Below, piece by piece: positions 33,439 through 41,392 of a stretch of 64,000 nucleotides of DNA (positions are counted from its first letter, which is position 1; each line of letters starts with the position of its first letter). The position numbers were made by a program, and so were the translations under genes. The notes below the pieces were generated by a model. That model was not told where the DNA came from, did not search any database, and worked only from the letters and a program-made list of their open reading frames with translations. This DNA comes from Nonomuraea fuscirosea (GTDB lineage Bacteria > Actinomycetota > Actinomycetes > Streptosporangiales > Streptosporangiaceae), in the NCBI RefSeq assembly GCF_003001935.1, contig NZ_PVNG01000012.1, positions 299,979-363,978 on the forward strand. Reading direction: 5' to 3'.

Positions 33439-34230
33439 TCACAGCGACCTCGGCGGGTAGGCCAGGAAGTACACGGCGGAGATCACGTAGTTGAACGTGA
33501 ACACCAGCATGAACGTCACCACGGTCGCCTGGTTGACCGCCCGCCCCACGCCCACCGGGCTGGTCGCGCACGTCATGCCCTTGTAGCAGGCCACCCCGGC
33601 CGCGATGAACCCGAAGATCCACGCCTTGAACAGCGTCACGTACAGGTCGGAGGCCACGACCAGCGACAGCGCGCCCTCGAAGTACGCGCCCGGCGTGACG
33701 CCCTGCACGATGACGTTGAAGAAGTAGCCGCCGGTCGCGCCCGCCAGGATGACCAGCGGGCACAGGCACACCGCGATCGTGCTGGCCGCCCACATGCGCG
33801 GCGTGACGAGGCGGTGGATCGGGTTGACCGACATGACCTCCATCGCGCTCAGCTCGTCCCTGATGTGGCGGGCGCCGATGTCGGAGGTCATGGCGCTGCC
33901 GCCGGCCCCGGCGATCAGCAGCGCGCTGGCCAGCGGCGCCACCTCGCGGATCAGGCCGACGAAGACCGCGCTGCCGGTGGCCGAGCCGGCGCCGAGCTGC
34001 CGGGCCAGCTCACCCACCTGCAGCGCCACGGTCGCACCGAGCGGCAGGGAGACCAGGAGCACGGGGACGCTGGTGACGCGGGCCAGGAACCAGCACTGGT
34101 CGACGAACTCCCACCACCAGCGCCTGACGTCCCAGCTCCGGCGCAGGCCCTCCAGGACGATGACGAACAGGTCTCCGACCTGGCCGAGGGCCGAGCCGGC
34201 GCGGCGTCCGACGTACCCGGACCAGGCCAT
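33439..34230 (-). CDS. yrbEA: MlaE/YrbE-family permease, YrbEA
   Basis: A 263-residue MlaE-type permease, first gene of the mce operon. Conserved core: LIREVAPLASALLIAGAGGSAMTSDIGARHIRDELSAMEVM, including the coupling helix. GTG-GTG-ATG codons follow each other. I place the start at ATG 34230, which has GGAGG 5 nt upstream, although GTG 34236 is possible. With YrbEB it should form the heterodimeric channel of the lipid importer. The inverted repeat at 34261-34284 lies 31 bp upstream and may control the operon. Confidence 0.9.
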   Translation of the reverse strand: MAWSGYVGRRAGSALGQVGDLFVIVLEGLRRSWDVRRWWWEFVDQCWFLARVTSVPVLLVSLPLGATVALQVGELARQLGAGSATGSAVFVGLIREVAPLASALLIAGAGGSAMTSDIGARHIRDELSAMEVMSVNPIHRLVTPRMWAASTIAVCLCPLVILAGATGGYFFNVIVQGVTPGAYFEGALSLVVASDLYVTLFKAWIFGFIAAGVACYKGMTCATSPVGVGRAVNQATVVTFMLVFTFNYVISAVYFLAYPPRSL

Positions 34231-34260
34231 CACCACCTCCGCCGCCTACGGATCAGCAAC

Positions 34261-34284
34261 CCTACTGACGGGTTGTCCAGTAGG
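34261..34284. promoter_or_regulatory. Inverted repeat upstream of the mce operon
   Basis: CCTACTG (34261-34267) and CAGTAGG (34278-34284) are perfect 7-bp arms 10 bp apart, 31-54 bp upstream of the yrbEA start. Form and position fit a repressor operator, for example TetR or FadR-like, but no regulator gene is adjacent. It is not the known KstR or Mce3R motif as I remember them. Confidence 0.5.
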
Positions 34285-34382
34285 CCATGGCTTGGCGGTA
34301 ATTTGCGGAAAAGGTATGAGGGCCGGGCCGCGCCTTGTCAGCCACGTACGAAACGTGACCGTCCCGTTACAGCTCCATCCTG

Positions 34383-35789
34383 TCAGAGCAGGGCGCCCAT
34401 CCAGGACTCGATGCCGTCGGGGTCGCGGGGGAGCGCGTCCGACATCAGCCGGGCCCCGCCGGAGGTGATCACGAGATCGTCCTCGATCCTGATGCCGATG
34501 CCGCGCAGCTCCTCGGGCAGCGTCAGGTCGTCCGGCTGGAAGTACAGGCCGGGCTCGACGGTCAGCACGTTGCCCTCCTCCAGCACGCCGTCCAGGTAGA
34601 CCTCGGCCCGCGACCTGGCGCAGTCGTGCACGTCCAGACCGAGCATGTGGCCGCTGCTGCACAGCGTGTAACGCCGGTACAGGCCCGTCTCCATCAGCGT
34701 GTCGACGCTCTGCTTCAGCAGGCCCCAGTCGCGCAGACCCTCGCAGATCACCCGCATGGCCGCCAGGTGGAAGTCACGGAAGCGGGCGCCGGGCCGCAGC
34801 GTGGCGATGGCCGCCTCCTGCGCCTGGTGGACCAGCTCGTACGCCTGCCGCTGCACGCCGCTGAAACGGCCCGACAGCGGGAAGGTGCGGGTCACGTCGG
34901 CCGTGTAGAGCGTGTCCGCCTCGACGCCCGCGTCCATCAGCAGCAGGTCACCGCGGCCGAGCGCGCCGTCGTTGCGGATCCAGTGCAGCACGCAGGCGTG
35001 CGCCCCGGCGGCCACGATGCTGTCGTAACCGGTCGCGTTGCCCTCCAGCCTGGCCCGCAGCCCGAAGACGCCCTCCAGGTAGCGCTCGCCGCGCGGATGG
35101 CCGAACGCCTGGGGGAGCGCGCGGACGACGTCCTCGAAACCGCGCGCGGTCGCGTCCACGGCCGACTGCAGCTCGCCGACCTCCCACTCGTCCTTGACCA
35201 GCCGCATCTCCGCCAGGAACGACTCCAGCTCCGCGTCACCGTCGCCCCTCGGGACGGCGGCGTCCACAGCGGCGTCCACGGAGGCGTCCACGCCCCGCAG
35301 CACCCGGGCCGGGCGGCCCAGCTCCAGGTCGCGGATGTGGGCGCACTCGACCTGGTAGAGCGCCGCCGCCTCGGCCAGGTCGGGGCGCGGTCCGGCCCAG
35401 AACTCGCCGTAGCGGCGGTCGCGGTAGAACTCCTGGCCCTCCTCGCGCGGAGCGCGCGGCCTGACGTACAGGACGGCCTCGCCGGACGGCTCGATCACCA
35501 GCACGTCGTCCGACTCGCCCGCCCCCGTCAGGTAGGAGTACGCGCTGTGCGGCCGGAACCGGTAGTCGCTGTCGTTGCTGCGCACTTTCAGCGTGCCCGC
35601 GGGGATCACCAGCCGCTCACCGGGGAACCGCTGCGCCAGCGCGGCCCGCCGCTTGGCCGCCCACGGCGCTATCGGCCGCGGCCCGGCCTCGGCGCTCGCC
35701 TCCTGAGGGGCCCAGCCGATGCGCATGAACGCGGCAAGATCGTCGGTGACGGGCAGATCGTGGCTTCCGATGTTGAGCGCCTCGGCCAT
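34383..35789 (-). CDS. pepP: Xaa-Pro aminopeptidase (aminopeptidase P)
   Basis: A 468-residue metallopeptidase that removes an N-terminal residue preceding proline. The N-terminal creatinase-like domain (FPGERLVIPAGTLKVRSND) precedes a pita-bread catalytic domain. The five metal ligands are recognisable: Asp in LLLMDAGVE, Asp in YTADVTRTFP, His in SSGHMLGLDVHD, Glu in LTVEPGLYF and Glu in IRIEDDLVI. ATG 35789 has an AGGAA upstream and gives the normal length. The frame stays open well beyond it without recognisable protein. Cytosolic, divergent from the CBS gene. Confidence 0.93.
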   Translation of the reverse strand: MAEALNIGSHDLPVTDDLAAFMRIGWAPQEASAEAGPRPIAPWAAKRRAALAQRFPGERLVIPAGTLKVRSNDSDYRFRPHSAYSYLTGAGESDDVLVIEPSGEAVLYVRPRAPREEGQEFYRDRRYGEFWAGPRPDLAEAAALYQVECAHIRDLELGRPARVLRGVDASVDAAVDAAVPRGDGDAELESFLAEMRLVKDEWEVGELQSAVDATARGFEDVVRALPQAFGHPRGERYLEGVFGLRARLEGNATGYDSIVAAGAHACVLHWIRNDGALGRGDLLLMDAGVEADTLYTADVTRTFPLSGRFSGVQRQAYELVHQAQEAAIATLRPGARFRDFHLAAMRVICEGLRDWGLLKQSVDTLMETGLYRRYTLCSSGHMLGLDVHDCARSRAEVYLDGVLEEGNVLTVEPGLYFQPDDLTLPEELRGIGIRIEDDLVITSGGARLMSDALPRDPDGIESWMGALL

Positions 35790-35927
35790 GGAGCGTTCCT
35801 TGAGTGGTATGTCGGTCGATGTCGTGATCCAGTACAGGGAGCAGCCTACGGGACCGCTTGACGAGGGCCCCGGGGGGTTGTTTGCCTGGACGCAGGGTTG
35901 GAACACTGAGGGCAAGAGGTGGTGCAC

Positions 35928-36356
35928 ATGCTCATCGGGACGATCCTTCGTGGCAAGGGCAGTGACGTGACGACCGTCGCGCCCGCCGCCACTGTACGCG
36001 AGCTGCTCGCCCAGCTGGCCGAGCACAACATCGGCGCCGTCGTCGTCTCCTCCGACGGGGTCACCATCGAGGGGATCGTCTCCGAGCGCGACGTGGTGCG
36101 GCGCCTGCACGACCGCGGCGCCGCGATCCTCGACTCCCCGGTCTCCTCGATCATGACCACCGAGGTGACCACGGTCGGCCCGGGGGAGAACGTCGACTCG
36201 CTCCGGCAGACCATGACCACGCAGCGCTTCCGGCACATGCCGGTGGTGGACGGCGGCCGGCTGGTCGGCATCGTCAGCATCGGCGACGTGGTCAAGAGCA
36301 CGATCGAGGAGCTGGAGACGGAGAAGGCGTCGCTGGTCGACTACCTGCATCGTTGA
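35928..36356 (+). CDS. CBS-pair domain protein
   Basis: A 142-residue protein made almost entirely of two CBS motifs (residues about 8-60 and 75-130). Each has the GIVS[EI].D pattern (GIVSERDVVRRL, GIVSIGDVVKS) that binds adenosine ligands such as AMP, ATP or SAM. Stand-alone CBS pairs act as energy sensors or partners of other proteins. The partner here is unknown. ATG 35928 with AGAGG 8 nt upstream is preferred over GTG 35919. Confidence 0.9.
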   Translation: MLIGTILRGKGSDVTTVAPAATVRELLAQLAEHNIGAVVVSSDGVTIEGIVSERDVVRRLHDRGAAILDSPVSSIMTTEVTTVGPGENVDSLRQTMTTQRFRHMPVVDGGRLVGIVSIGDVVKSTIEELETEKASLVDYLHR

Positions 36357-36389
36357 CAGCATCGTTGACAGGGATGGGACGCTTGGTCC

Positions 36390-37061
36390 GTGATGTACGG
36401 GCCGCCCCCTCCTGACCATCAGCGGTTACCTGAGTACCCCCGGGCCACGAGCAGCCCGCCGATCATCGTGCTCGTCTCGGGGCTCGCCGCCCTGCTGGGC
36501 TTCCTGCTGGGCGTCTTCGTCGGCTTCGGCGCGCAGACGACCTCCGCCGAGGAGCCGGAGCCGCGGGTCACGGTGACGGTCGAGGAGAGTCAGCCGGGTC
36601 TGCCGGACAGCAGCGTGCCCGCCGCGACGCCGCCCCAGGACGGGCAGCCCACGCCCGGCCAGACCCTCCCGGACCAGGCCCCGCCTGGTCAGACGCAGCC
36701 CGGCCAGACCCCACCCGGGCAGACGCCGGGTCAGACCCAGCCGGGTCAGACCCAGCCAGGACAGACTCCGCCCGCGACGCCTCCCGGGCAGACCACCCCG
36801 CCGGGAGCCGGTGACGCGGCGACGCCGCCGCTGAACGGCGCCTCCCTGCGTACCCTCGTCGTCGGCACGGACATCCAGCCCGGCACCTACCGCACCACCG
36901 GCCCCACCGCCGGGTTCCCGCTCTGCTACTGGGCCAGGCTGCGGAACACGACCGGCGACATCATCACCTCCGGCATGCCGACGGGGCCCGCCAGCGTCAC
37001 CATCCTGGCCACCGACAAAGCGTTCCAGACCGGTGGTTGCGTCGAGTGGAGCAAGGCGTAA
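36390..37061 (+). CDS. Membrane-anchored protein with PGQT repeats, function unknown
   Basis: A 223-residue protein I do not recognise by name. Layout: short cytoplasmic tail rich in Pro; one membrane helix (IIVLVSGLAALLGFLLGVFVGF); a Thr/Pro/Gln linker of about 90 residues with roughly ten PGQT/PGQTQ repeats; then a compact C-terminal domain (about residues 150-223: RTLVVGTDIQPGTYRTTGP to GGCVEWSKA). That domain, with two Cys and the IQPGTYRT motif, recurs in secreted actinobacterial proteins. The repeat linker resembles a cell-wall spacer that holds the domain outside the membrane. Start GTG 36390 or ATG 36393. Confidence 0.8.
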   Translation: MMYGPPPPDHQRLPEYPRATSSPPIIVLVSGLAALLGFLLGVFVGFGAQTTSAEEPEPRVTVTVEESQPGLPDSSVPAATPPQDGQPTPGQTLPDQAPPGQTQPGQTPPGQTPGQTQPGQTQPGQTPPATPPGQTTPPGAGDAATPPLNGASLRTLVVGTDIQPGTYRTTGPTAGFPLCYWARLRNTTGDIITSGMPTGPASVTILATDKAFQTGGCVEWSKA

Positions 37062-37267
37062 CTTCCTGCCGGAAACGCTGGACAACAGCGCAGAAACGCG
37101 CAATTCTGCTCACCGGCAGAAAGGAGGCACGCCCCAGCGTGCTGGCGTGACGCCCTGCGGTCATGGGCCACGCCACTCCGGCGTCCCTGGCCAGGACGCG
37201 TAGCGGAGAGTGCGGAACAGCGCGCGTCGCCACCGATCCCGAACCGTTCTGTTCGCGAGGAGTGTCC

Positions 37268-38170
37268 ATGCGTCTGTCCGCTCTCGTCTCCGCCGCCGCC
37301 CTGGCGGCCGTCACCGTCGTCACCTCACTCACCACCGCCCCGGCCGCTGCCGGGTCCGCCTCCGGAGCGGCCTTGGCGACCGCGGCCGGGGCCGCCGCGC
37401 TGCCCAGTCCGGTCGCCTGCGACGGCTGCTGGAAGCCCGCGCTCAACACCAGCTGGGACTGGCAGCTCATCGCCCTGCCGAAGAAGCCGTACCCCAACGT
37501 GCAGATGTTCGACATCGACGGCTTCGACGCCGCCGACGACGGCACCATCGTCAAGTCCCTCAAGGCCGGCAAACCTGGCCGTCGCGTCGTCTGTTACATC
37601 AGCGCGGGCACGTACGAGGACTGGCGCCCCGACGCCGGCCGCTTCCCCGCCGCGGTCCTCGGCGACCCGCTGGAGGACTGGGAGGGCGAGCGGTGGCTGG
37701 ACATCCGCCGCTACTCCGGCGAGCTGGGCCAGATCATGAAGGACCGGCTCGACATGTGCAAGGCGGCCGGGTTCGACGCCGTCGAGCCCGACAACGTCGA
37801 CGGCTACACCAACGGCACCGGCTTCCCGCTCAAGGCCGCCGACCAGCTCGCCTACAACGCCTGGTTCGCCAACGAGGCGCACAAGCGCGGGCTGTCCGTG
37901 GCGCTGAAGAACGACGTCGCGCAGATCCCGCAACTGCTGCCGTACTTCGACTTCGCGATCAACGAGGAGTGCTGGGAGCACTCCGAGTGCACCACCGCCC
38001 AGAACGGCGGGTCGTACGGCTACGACCAGTTCGTCAAGGCCGGCAAGGCCGTGTTCCAGGTCGAGTACAACCTGGCCACCTCGAAGTTCTGCTCGAAGTC
38101 CAACGCCCAGAACTTCAACTCGCTGAAGAAGACCTACGACCTCGACTCCTACCGCGTGGCCTGCCGGTAG
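37268..38170 (+). CDS. Secreted GH114-type endo-alpha-1,4-polygalactosaminidase family protein
   Basis: A 300-residue exported TIM-barrel protein of the GH114 / TM1410 hypothetical family. An Ala-rich signal peptide (cleavage about residue 28) is followed by VQMFDIDGFDAADDGTIVKSL, VVCYISAGTYEDWRPDAGRF, the AGFDAVEPDNVDGY strand-end with acidic catalytic candidates, and FAINEECWEHSEC. Enzymes of this family cut alpha-1,4-linked galactosamine polymers. Actinobacterial copies are mostly uncharacterised. Ribosome-binding site AGGAG precedes ATG 37268. The 206-bp gap upstream contains a CTGCCGG/CCGGCAG inverted repeat followed by AAAGGAGG, but no gene was found in it. Confidence 0.88.
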   Translation: MRLSALVSAAALAAVTVVTSLTTAPAAAGSASGAALATAAGAAALPSPVACDGCWKPALNTSWDWQLIALPKKPYPNVQMFDIDGFDAADDGTIVKSLKAGKPGRRVVCYISAGTYEDWRPDAGRFPAAVLGDPLEDWEGERWLDIRRYSGELGQIMKDRLDMCKAAGFDAVEPDNVDGYTNGTGFPLKAADQLAYNAWFANEAHKRGLSVALKNDVAQIPQLLPYFDFAINEECWEHSECTTAQNGGSYGYDQFVKAGKAVFQVEYNLATSKFCSKSNAQNFNSLKKTYDLDSYRVACR

Positions 38171-38234
38171 GACAGGCGTTTGCACTGGTAGGGCGAGCGT
38201 AGGAGGATGCGCTCAGCCCACCAAGGAGGAAGAC

Positions 38235-39008
38235 ATGTCGGTGTTGCAGAGCTTTGTGGACAGCGTGCGCAACGGGGCGATCGAGGTGATCGACCTCACC
38301 GCGCCGCTGACGGCGGAGACGCCGATCCTGCAGCTGCCCGAGCCGTTCGGCAACACGATCCCGTTCCGGCTGGAGGAGATCAGCCGGTACGACGATCGCG
38401 GCCCGGCCTGGTACTGGAACGACATCCACACCGGCGAGCACACCGGCACCCACTTCGACGCCCCCGTCCACTGGGTCACCGCCCGCGACGGCCAGGACGT
38501 CTCCCAGGTGCCCGCGCGCAGCCTGATCGCGCCCGCCGTGGTGCTCGACCTGGCCGCGGAGGCGTCGAAGGACCCCGACTTCCTTCTCCAGATCGACCAC
38601 GTCAAGGAGTGGGAGCGGGCCAACGGCCCGCTCCCCGAGGGCGGCTGGTTGCTCTACCGGACCGGCTGGGACGCCCGCTCCGCCGACCAGGCCGCCTTCC
38701 TGAACGCCGACGAGACCGGCCCGCACACGCCCGGCATCTCGGTCGAATGCGCCCAGTGGCTGGCCGCCGAGACCCCCATCCTCGGGCTCGGCGTCGAGAC
38801 CGTGGGCACCGACGCGGGCGCCGCCCACTCCTTCGACCCGCCCTTCCCCTGCCACTCCTTCCTGCTCGGCGCGGGCAAGTACGGCCTCACCCAGCTGCGC
38901 AACCTCGACCGCCTGCCGGTGACCGGCGCCGTCGTGGTCGCGCCGCCGCTGCCCATCGAGGGCGGCTCGGGCAGCCCCGTGCGCGTGCTCGCCCTGGTCG
39001 AGCGTTGA
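38235..39008 (+). CDS. Cyclase-family metal hydrolase (KynB-like)
   Basis: A 257-residue member of the cyclase / arylformamidase-like family (PF04199 type). The zinc-binding signature HTGTHFDAPVHW is at about residues 72-83 and a later His/Glu region (GVETVGTDAGAAHSF) completes the site. Relatives hydrolyse N-formylkynurenine, isatin or cyclic amides and lactones. The gene is translationally coupled to the following ThDP enzyme through TTGA. That suggests that an amide or lactone opened here yields a 2-oxo acid for the neighbour, which is an inference. GGAGGA lies before ATG 38235. Confidence 0.85.
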   Translation: MSVLQSFVDSVRNGAIEVIDLTAPLTAETPILQLPEPFGNTIPFRLEEISRYDDRGPAWYWNDIHTGEHTGTHFDAPVHWVTARDGQDVSQVPARSLIAPAVVLDLAAEASKDPDFLLQIDHVKEWERANGPLPEGGWLLYRTGWDARSADQAAFLNADETGPHTPGISVECAQWLAAETPILGLGVETVGTDAGAAHSFDPPFPCHSFLLGAGKYGLTQLRNLDRLPVTGAVVVAPPLPIEGGSGSPVRVLALVER

Positions 39009-40771
39009 TCGTCGCCGAGGCCGTGGGCCGGGTCCTGGCCGCGTGCGGGGCCGGGACCACCTTCGGGGTGGTCGGTAGCGGCAACTTCCACGTCACCAAC
39101 GCCCTCGTGGCCGCCGGCGTGCCCTTCGTCGCCGCCCGCCACGAGGGCGGGGCCGCCACCATGGCCGACGCGTACGCCAGGATGAGCGGCCGGGCCGGCA
39201 TCGTGTCGGTGCACCAGGGTCCGGGGCTCACGAACGCGATGACCGGCATCACCGAGGCCGCCAAGAGCCGCACCCCGCTGATCGTCCTGGCCGGCGAGGC
39301 CACCGAGCCCCAGTCGAACTTCCACATCGACCAGTCCGCCCTGGCCGTCGCCGTGGGCGCGGTGGCGATGCGGGTCACGGGGGCCGTGGACGTGGTGGAG
39401 CAGGTGGTCCGGGCGTACCAGGTGGCCGTGGGGGACCGCCGCACGGTCCTCCTGAACCTTCCGCTCGACGTCCAGTCCACTCCCTGCCCCGACCTCGACC
39501 CCACCACCCTGACCACCCGGACCACCCGCCTCCTCACCGCCGCCCCGCCCTCGACCGCTCCCTCCGCTTCCACCGCGACCGGCTCCACCCCCACGCCGGC
39601 CGGGCGCTCCAGCGAGGAGCCGGCGGGCGGGGCGGGTTCCGGGCCGGAGCCGTCGCCTTCCACAGGTGTGCCTTCAGCGGAGGACGGGCTGCTGGAGCTG
39701 GTGCGGGCTCTGGAAACCGCGCGGCGGCCGGTGTTCATCGCCGGGCGCGGTGCCCGGGGGGCCCGGCGGGAGCTGGAGGAGCTGGCCGAGCGGACCGGGG
39801 CGCTGCTGGCGACCTCCGCCGTGGCCAAGGGGCTCTTCCGCGGCAGCCCGTGGGACCTCGACGTCTCCGGCGGCTTCGCCACGCCCCTGACGGCCGAGCT
39901 GATCCGCGCCGCCGACCTCGTCGTCGGCTGGGGCTGCGCCCTGAACATGTGGACCACCCGGCACGGCTCCCTGATCTCGCCCGGCACGCGGGTGGCGAAG
40001 GTGGACCTCGACCCGGCGGCGCTCAAGACGCACGTGCCCGCCGACGTGGGCGTGGTGGGCGACGTGGCGGAGGTCGCCCGGTCGCTGACCGCCCGGGTGC
40101 GGGCCGGCGCTCCTGGTTACCGCTCGCCGGAGCTGGCCGGCCGGATCGAGGCGGAGGGCCGCTGGCGGGCGGTCCCGTACGAGGACGAGAGCGGCGGCGG
40201 CCGGATCGACCCGAGGACGCTCACCATCGCGCTCGACGACCTCCTGCCCCAGGACCGGATCGTCTCGATCGACTCCGGGAACTTCATGGGATACCCGTCG
40301 ATGTTCCTCGACGTCCCCGATGAGAACGGGTTCTGCTTCACCCAGGCGTTCCAGTCGATCGGGCTCGGCCTGGCGACCGCGATCGGCGCGGCCGTGGCCC
40401 GTCCCGACCGGCTGCCGGTGGCCGCGCTCGGCGACGGCGGCGCGCTCATGGGGCTGGCGGAGCTGGAGACCGTGGTCAGGCTCGGCCTGCCGATGGTGAT
40501 CGTGGTGTACGACGACGAGGCGTACGGGGCGGAGGTGCACCACTTCGGCCCGCACGGCCATCCGCTGGACACGGTCAGGTTCCCCCCGGCCGACCTGGCC
40601 GCCATCGCCCGCGGCCACGGCCTGGCCGCCGTGACCGTCACCGGGCCCGACGACCTGGCGGGCGTGGCGGAGTGGACCGGAGGCGAACGGGACCGCCCGC
40701 TGCTGGTGCACGCCAAGGTGACACGCGAACGCGGCTCATGGTGGCTGGAGGAGGCCTTCAAGGGCCACTGA
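39005..40771 (+). CDS. Thiamine-diphosphate-dependent enzyme, acetolactate synthase/benzoylformate decarboxylase superfamily
   Basis: A 588-residue ThDP enzyme with three domains. In the PYR domain, ARHEGGAATMADAYARMSGR includes the catalytic Glu. The central domain runs from about residue 235 (LLELVRALETARRPVFIAGRG). In the PP domain, GDGGALMGLAELETVVRLGLP to VVYDDEAYG is the cofactor-binding motif. A Pro/Ser/Thr-rich linker of about 50 residues splits the first two domains, longer than in homologues I know. TTG 39005 overlaps the cyclase stop (TTGA). No acetolactate synthase small subunit follows, so a catabolic decarboxylase or carboligase is more likely than branched-chain amino-acid synthesis. 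Confidence 0.85.
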   Translation: MIVAEAVGRVLAACGAGTTFGVVGSGNFHVTNALVAAGVPFVAARHEGGAATMADAYARMSGRAGIVSVHQGPGLTNAMTGITEAAKSRTPLIVLAGEATEPQSNFHIDQSALAVAVGAVAMRVTGAVDVVEQVVRAYQVAVGDRRTVLLNLPLDVQSTPCPDLDPTTLTTRTTRLLTAAPPSTAPSASTATGSTPTPAGRSSEEPAGGAGSGPEPSPSTGVPSAEDGLLELVRALETARRPVFIAGRGARGARRELEELAERTGALLATSAVAKGLFRGSPWDLDVSGGFATPLTAELIRAADLVVGWGCALNMWTTRHGSLISPGTRVAKVDLDPAALKTHVPADVGVVGDVAEVARSLTARVRAGAPGYRSPELAGRIEAEGRWRAVPYEDESGGGRIDPRTLTIALDDLLPQDRIVSIDSGNFMGYPSMFLDVPDENGFCFTQAFQSIGLGLATAIGAAVARPDRLPVAALGDGGALMGLAELETVVRLGLPMVIVVYDDEAYGAEVHHFGPHGHPLDTVRFPPADLAAIARGHGLAAVTVTGPDDLAGVAEWTGGERDRPLLVHAKVTRERGSWWLEEAFKGH

Positions 40772-40825
40772 TCCGAGCACCCTGATCCGAACACCCTGAT
40801 CCGAGCACCCTGATCCAAGGACCCC
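40769..40825. repeat. 14-bp tandem repeats starting at the ThDP-enzyme stop codon
   Basis: TGATCCGAGCACCC and variants start at 40769, 40783, 40797 and 40811. The TGA of the first copy is the stop codon itself. A fifth, diverged copy leads into the terminator hairpin. Confidence 0.85.
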
Positions 40826-40829
40826 TGAT

Positions 40830-40858
40830 CCGGGGGTCTCTGGTCCAGGGACCCCCGG
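40830..40858. terminator. Convergent terminator hairpin
   Basis: A 29-nt near-perfect inverted repeat (CCGGGGGTCTCTGG against CCAGGGACCCCCGG, one G-U pair) between the convergent ThDP-enzyme and dhaM genes. Confidence 0.75.
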
Positions 40859-40873
40859 TCCGAGGGGCGCGGA

Positions 40874-41248
40874 TCAGAGTTTGCGGAAGGCGCGGGACTC
40901 CTCGGCGGCCTCCAGCACCTCGGCCAGCGACGAGCCCGCGCCCGCCGCCACCGCGGCCGCGATCGCGCCCTCCACGAACGGCACGTCCGCCACCACGATC
41001 CGCTCTTCCTCCTCCAGCAGCCGGGCGGTCAGCACCGAGCTGCCCAGGTCGGGGATGAGCACCACCCCGTGGCCCTGATCGACGCTGCGCACCGCCGCCT
41101 CGACGCGGTCGATGGAGGTGCCCAGCCCGTTGTCCGAGGTGCCGCCGGCCGCCGCCACGGGGGCGTCCGGCCCCGCGATCCCGAGGGCCAGCGCCATCGC
41201 CTCGGCCGCCAGCCCGGCACTGTGCGAGACCAGCACCACGCCCACCAT
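40874..41248 (-). CDS. dhaM: Dihydroxyacetone kinase phosphotransfer subunit DhaM (EIIA domain only)
   Basis: A 124-residue EIIA-mannose-type domain that phosphorylates DhaL-bound ADP using PEP-derived phosphate from HPr. The phosphorylatable His is H9 in VGVVLVSHSAGLAA. GGTSDNGLGTS and LIPDLGSSVL are the usual flanking blocks. It is a single-domain form without the HPr and EI parts fused in Escherichia coli DhaM. ATG 41248, with GGAGG 7 nt upstream, is preferred over GTG 41251. Last gene of dhaKLM; its stop region (CTGATCCG on the coding strand) resembles the repeat unit of the opposing gene. Confidence 0.92.
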   Translation of the reverse strand: MVGVVLVSHSAGLAAEAMALALGIAGPDAPVAAAGGTSDNGLGTSIDRVEAAVRSVDQGHGVVLIPDLGSSVLTARLLEEEERIVVADVPFVEGAIAAAVAAGAGSSLAEVLEAAEESRAFRKL

Positions 41249-41309
41249 CACACCGCCTCCACAGTCGCTCCGGCGGCAGCCCGTCCCCCATCGGCCTCTC
41301 CGGCAGTGG

Positions 41310-41361
41310 CCCGTCCCCCAGCAGCCCGTCCCCCAGCAGCCCGTCCCCCAGCAGCCCGTCC
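41310..41361. repeat. 15-bp tandem repeats between dhaL and dhaM
   Basis: CCCGTCCCCCAGCAG three times in perfect tandem (41310, 41325, 41340) plus a partial copy, with degenerate copies back to about 41275. It occupies most of the 144-bp gap inside an otherwise tight operon. Confidence 0.9.
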
Positions 41362-41392
41362 AAGTCCAGTGACAGTCCGTCCGGTCACGGGC

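Noticed and set aside
37062..37267. c-di-AMP or other riboswitch before the GH114 gene
   Set aside because: An inverted repeat and AAAGGAGG are present, but conserved c-di-AMP riboswitch blocks could not be matched and the only start after the AAAGGAGG gives a three-codon frame.
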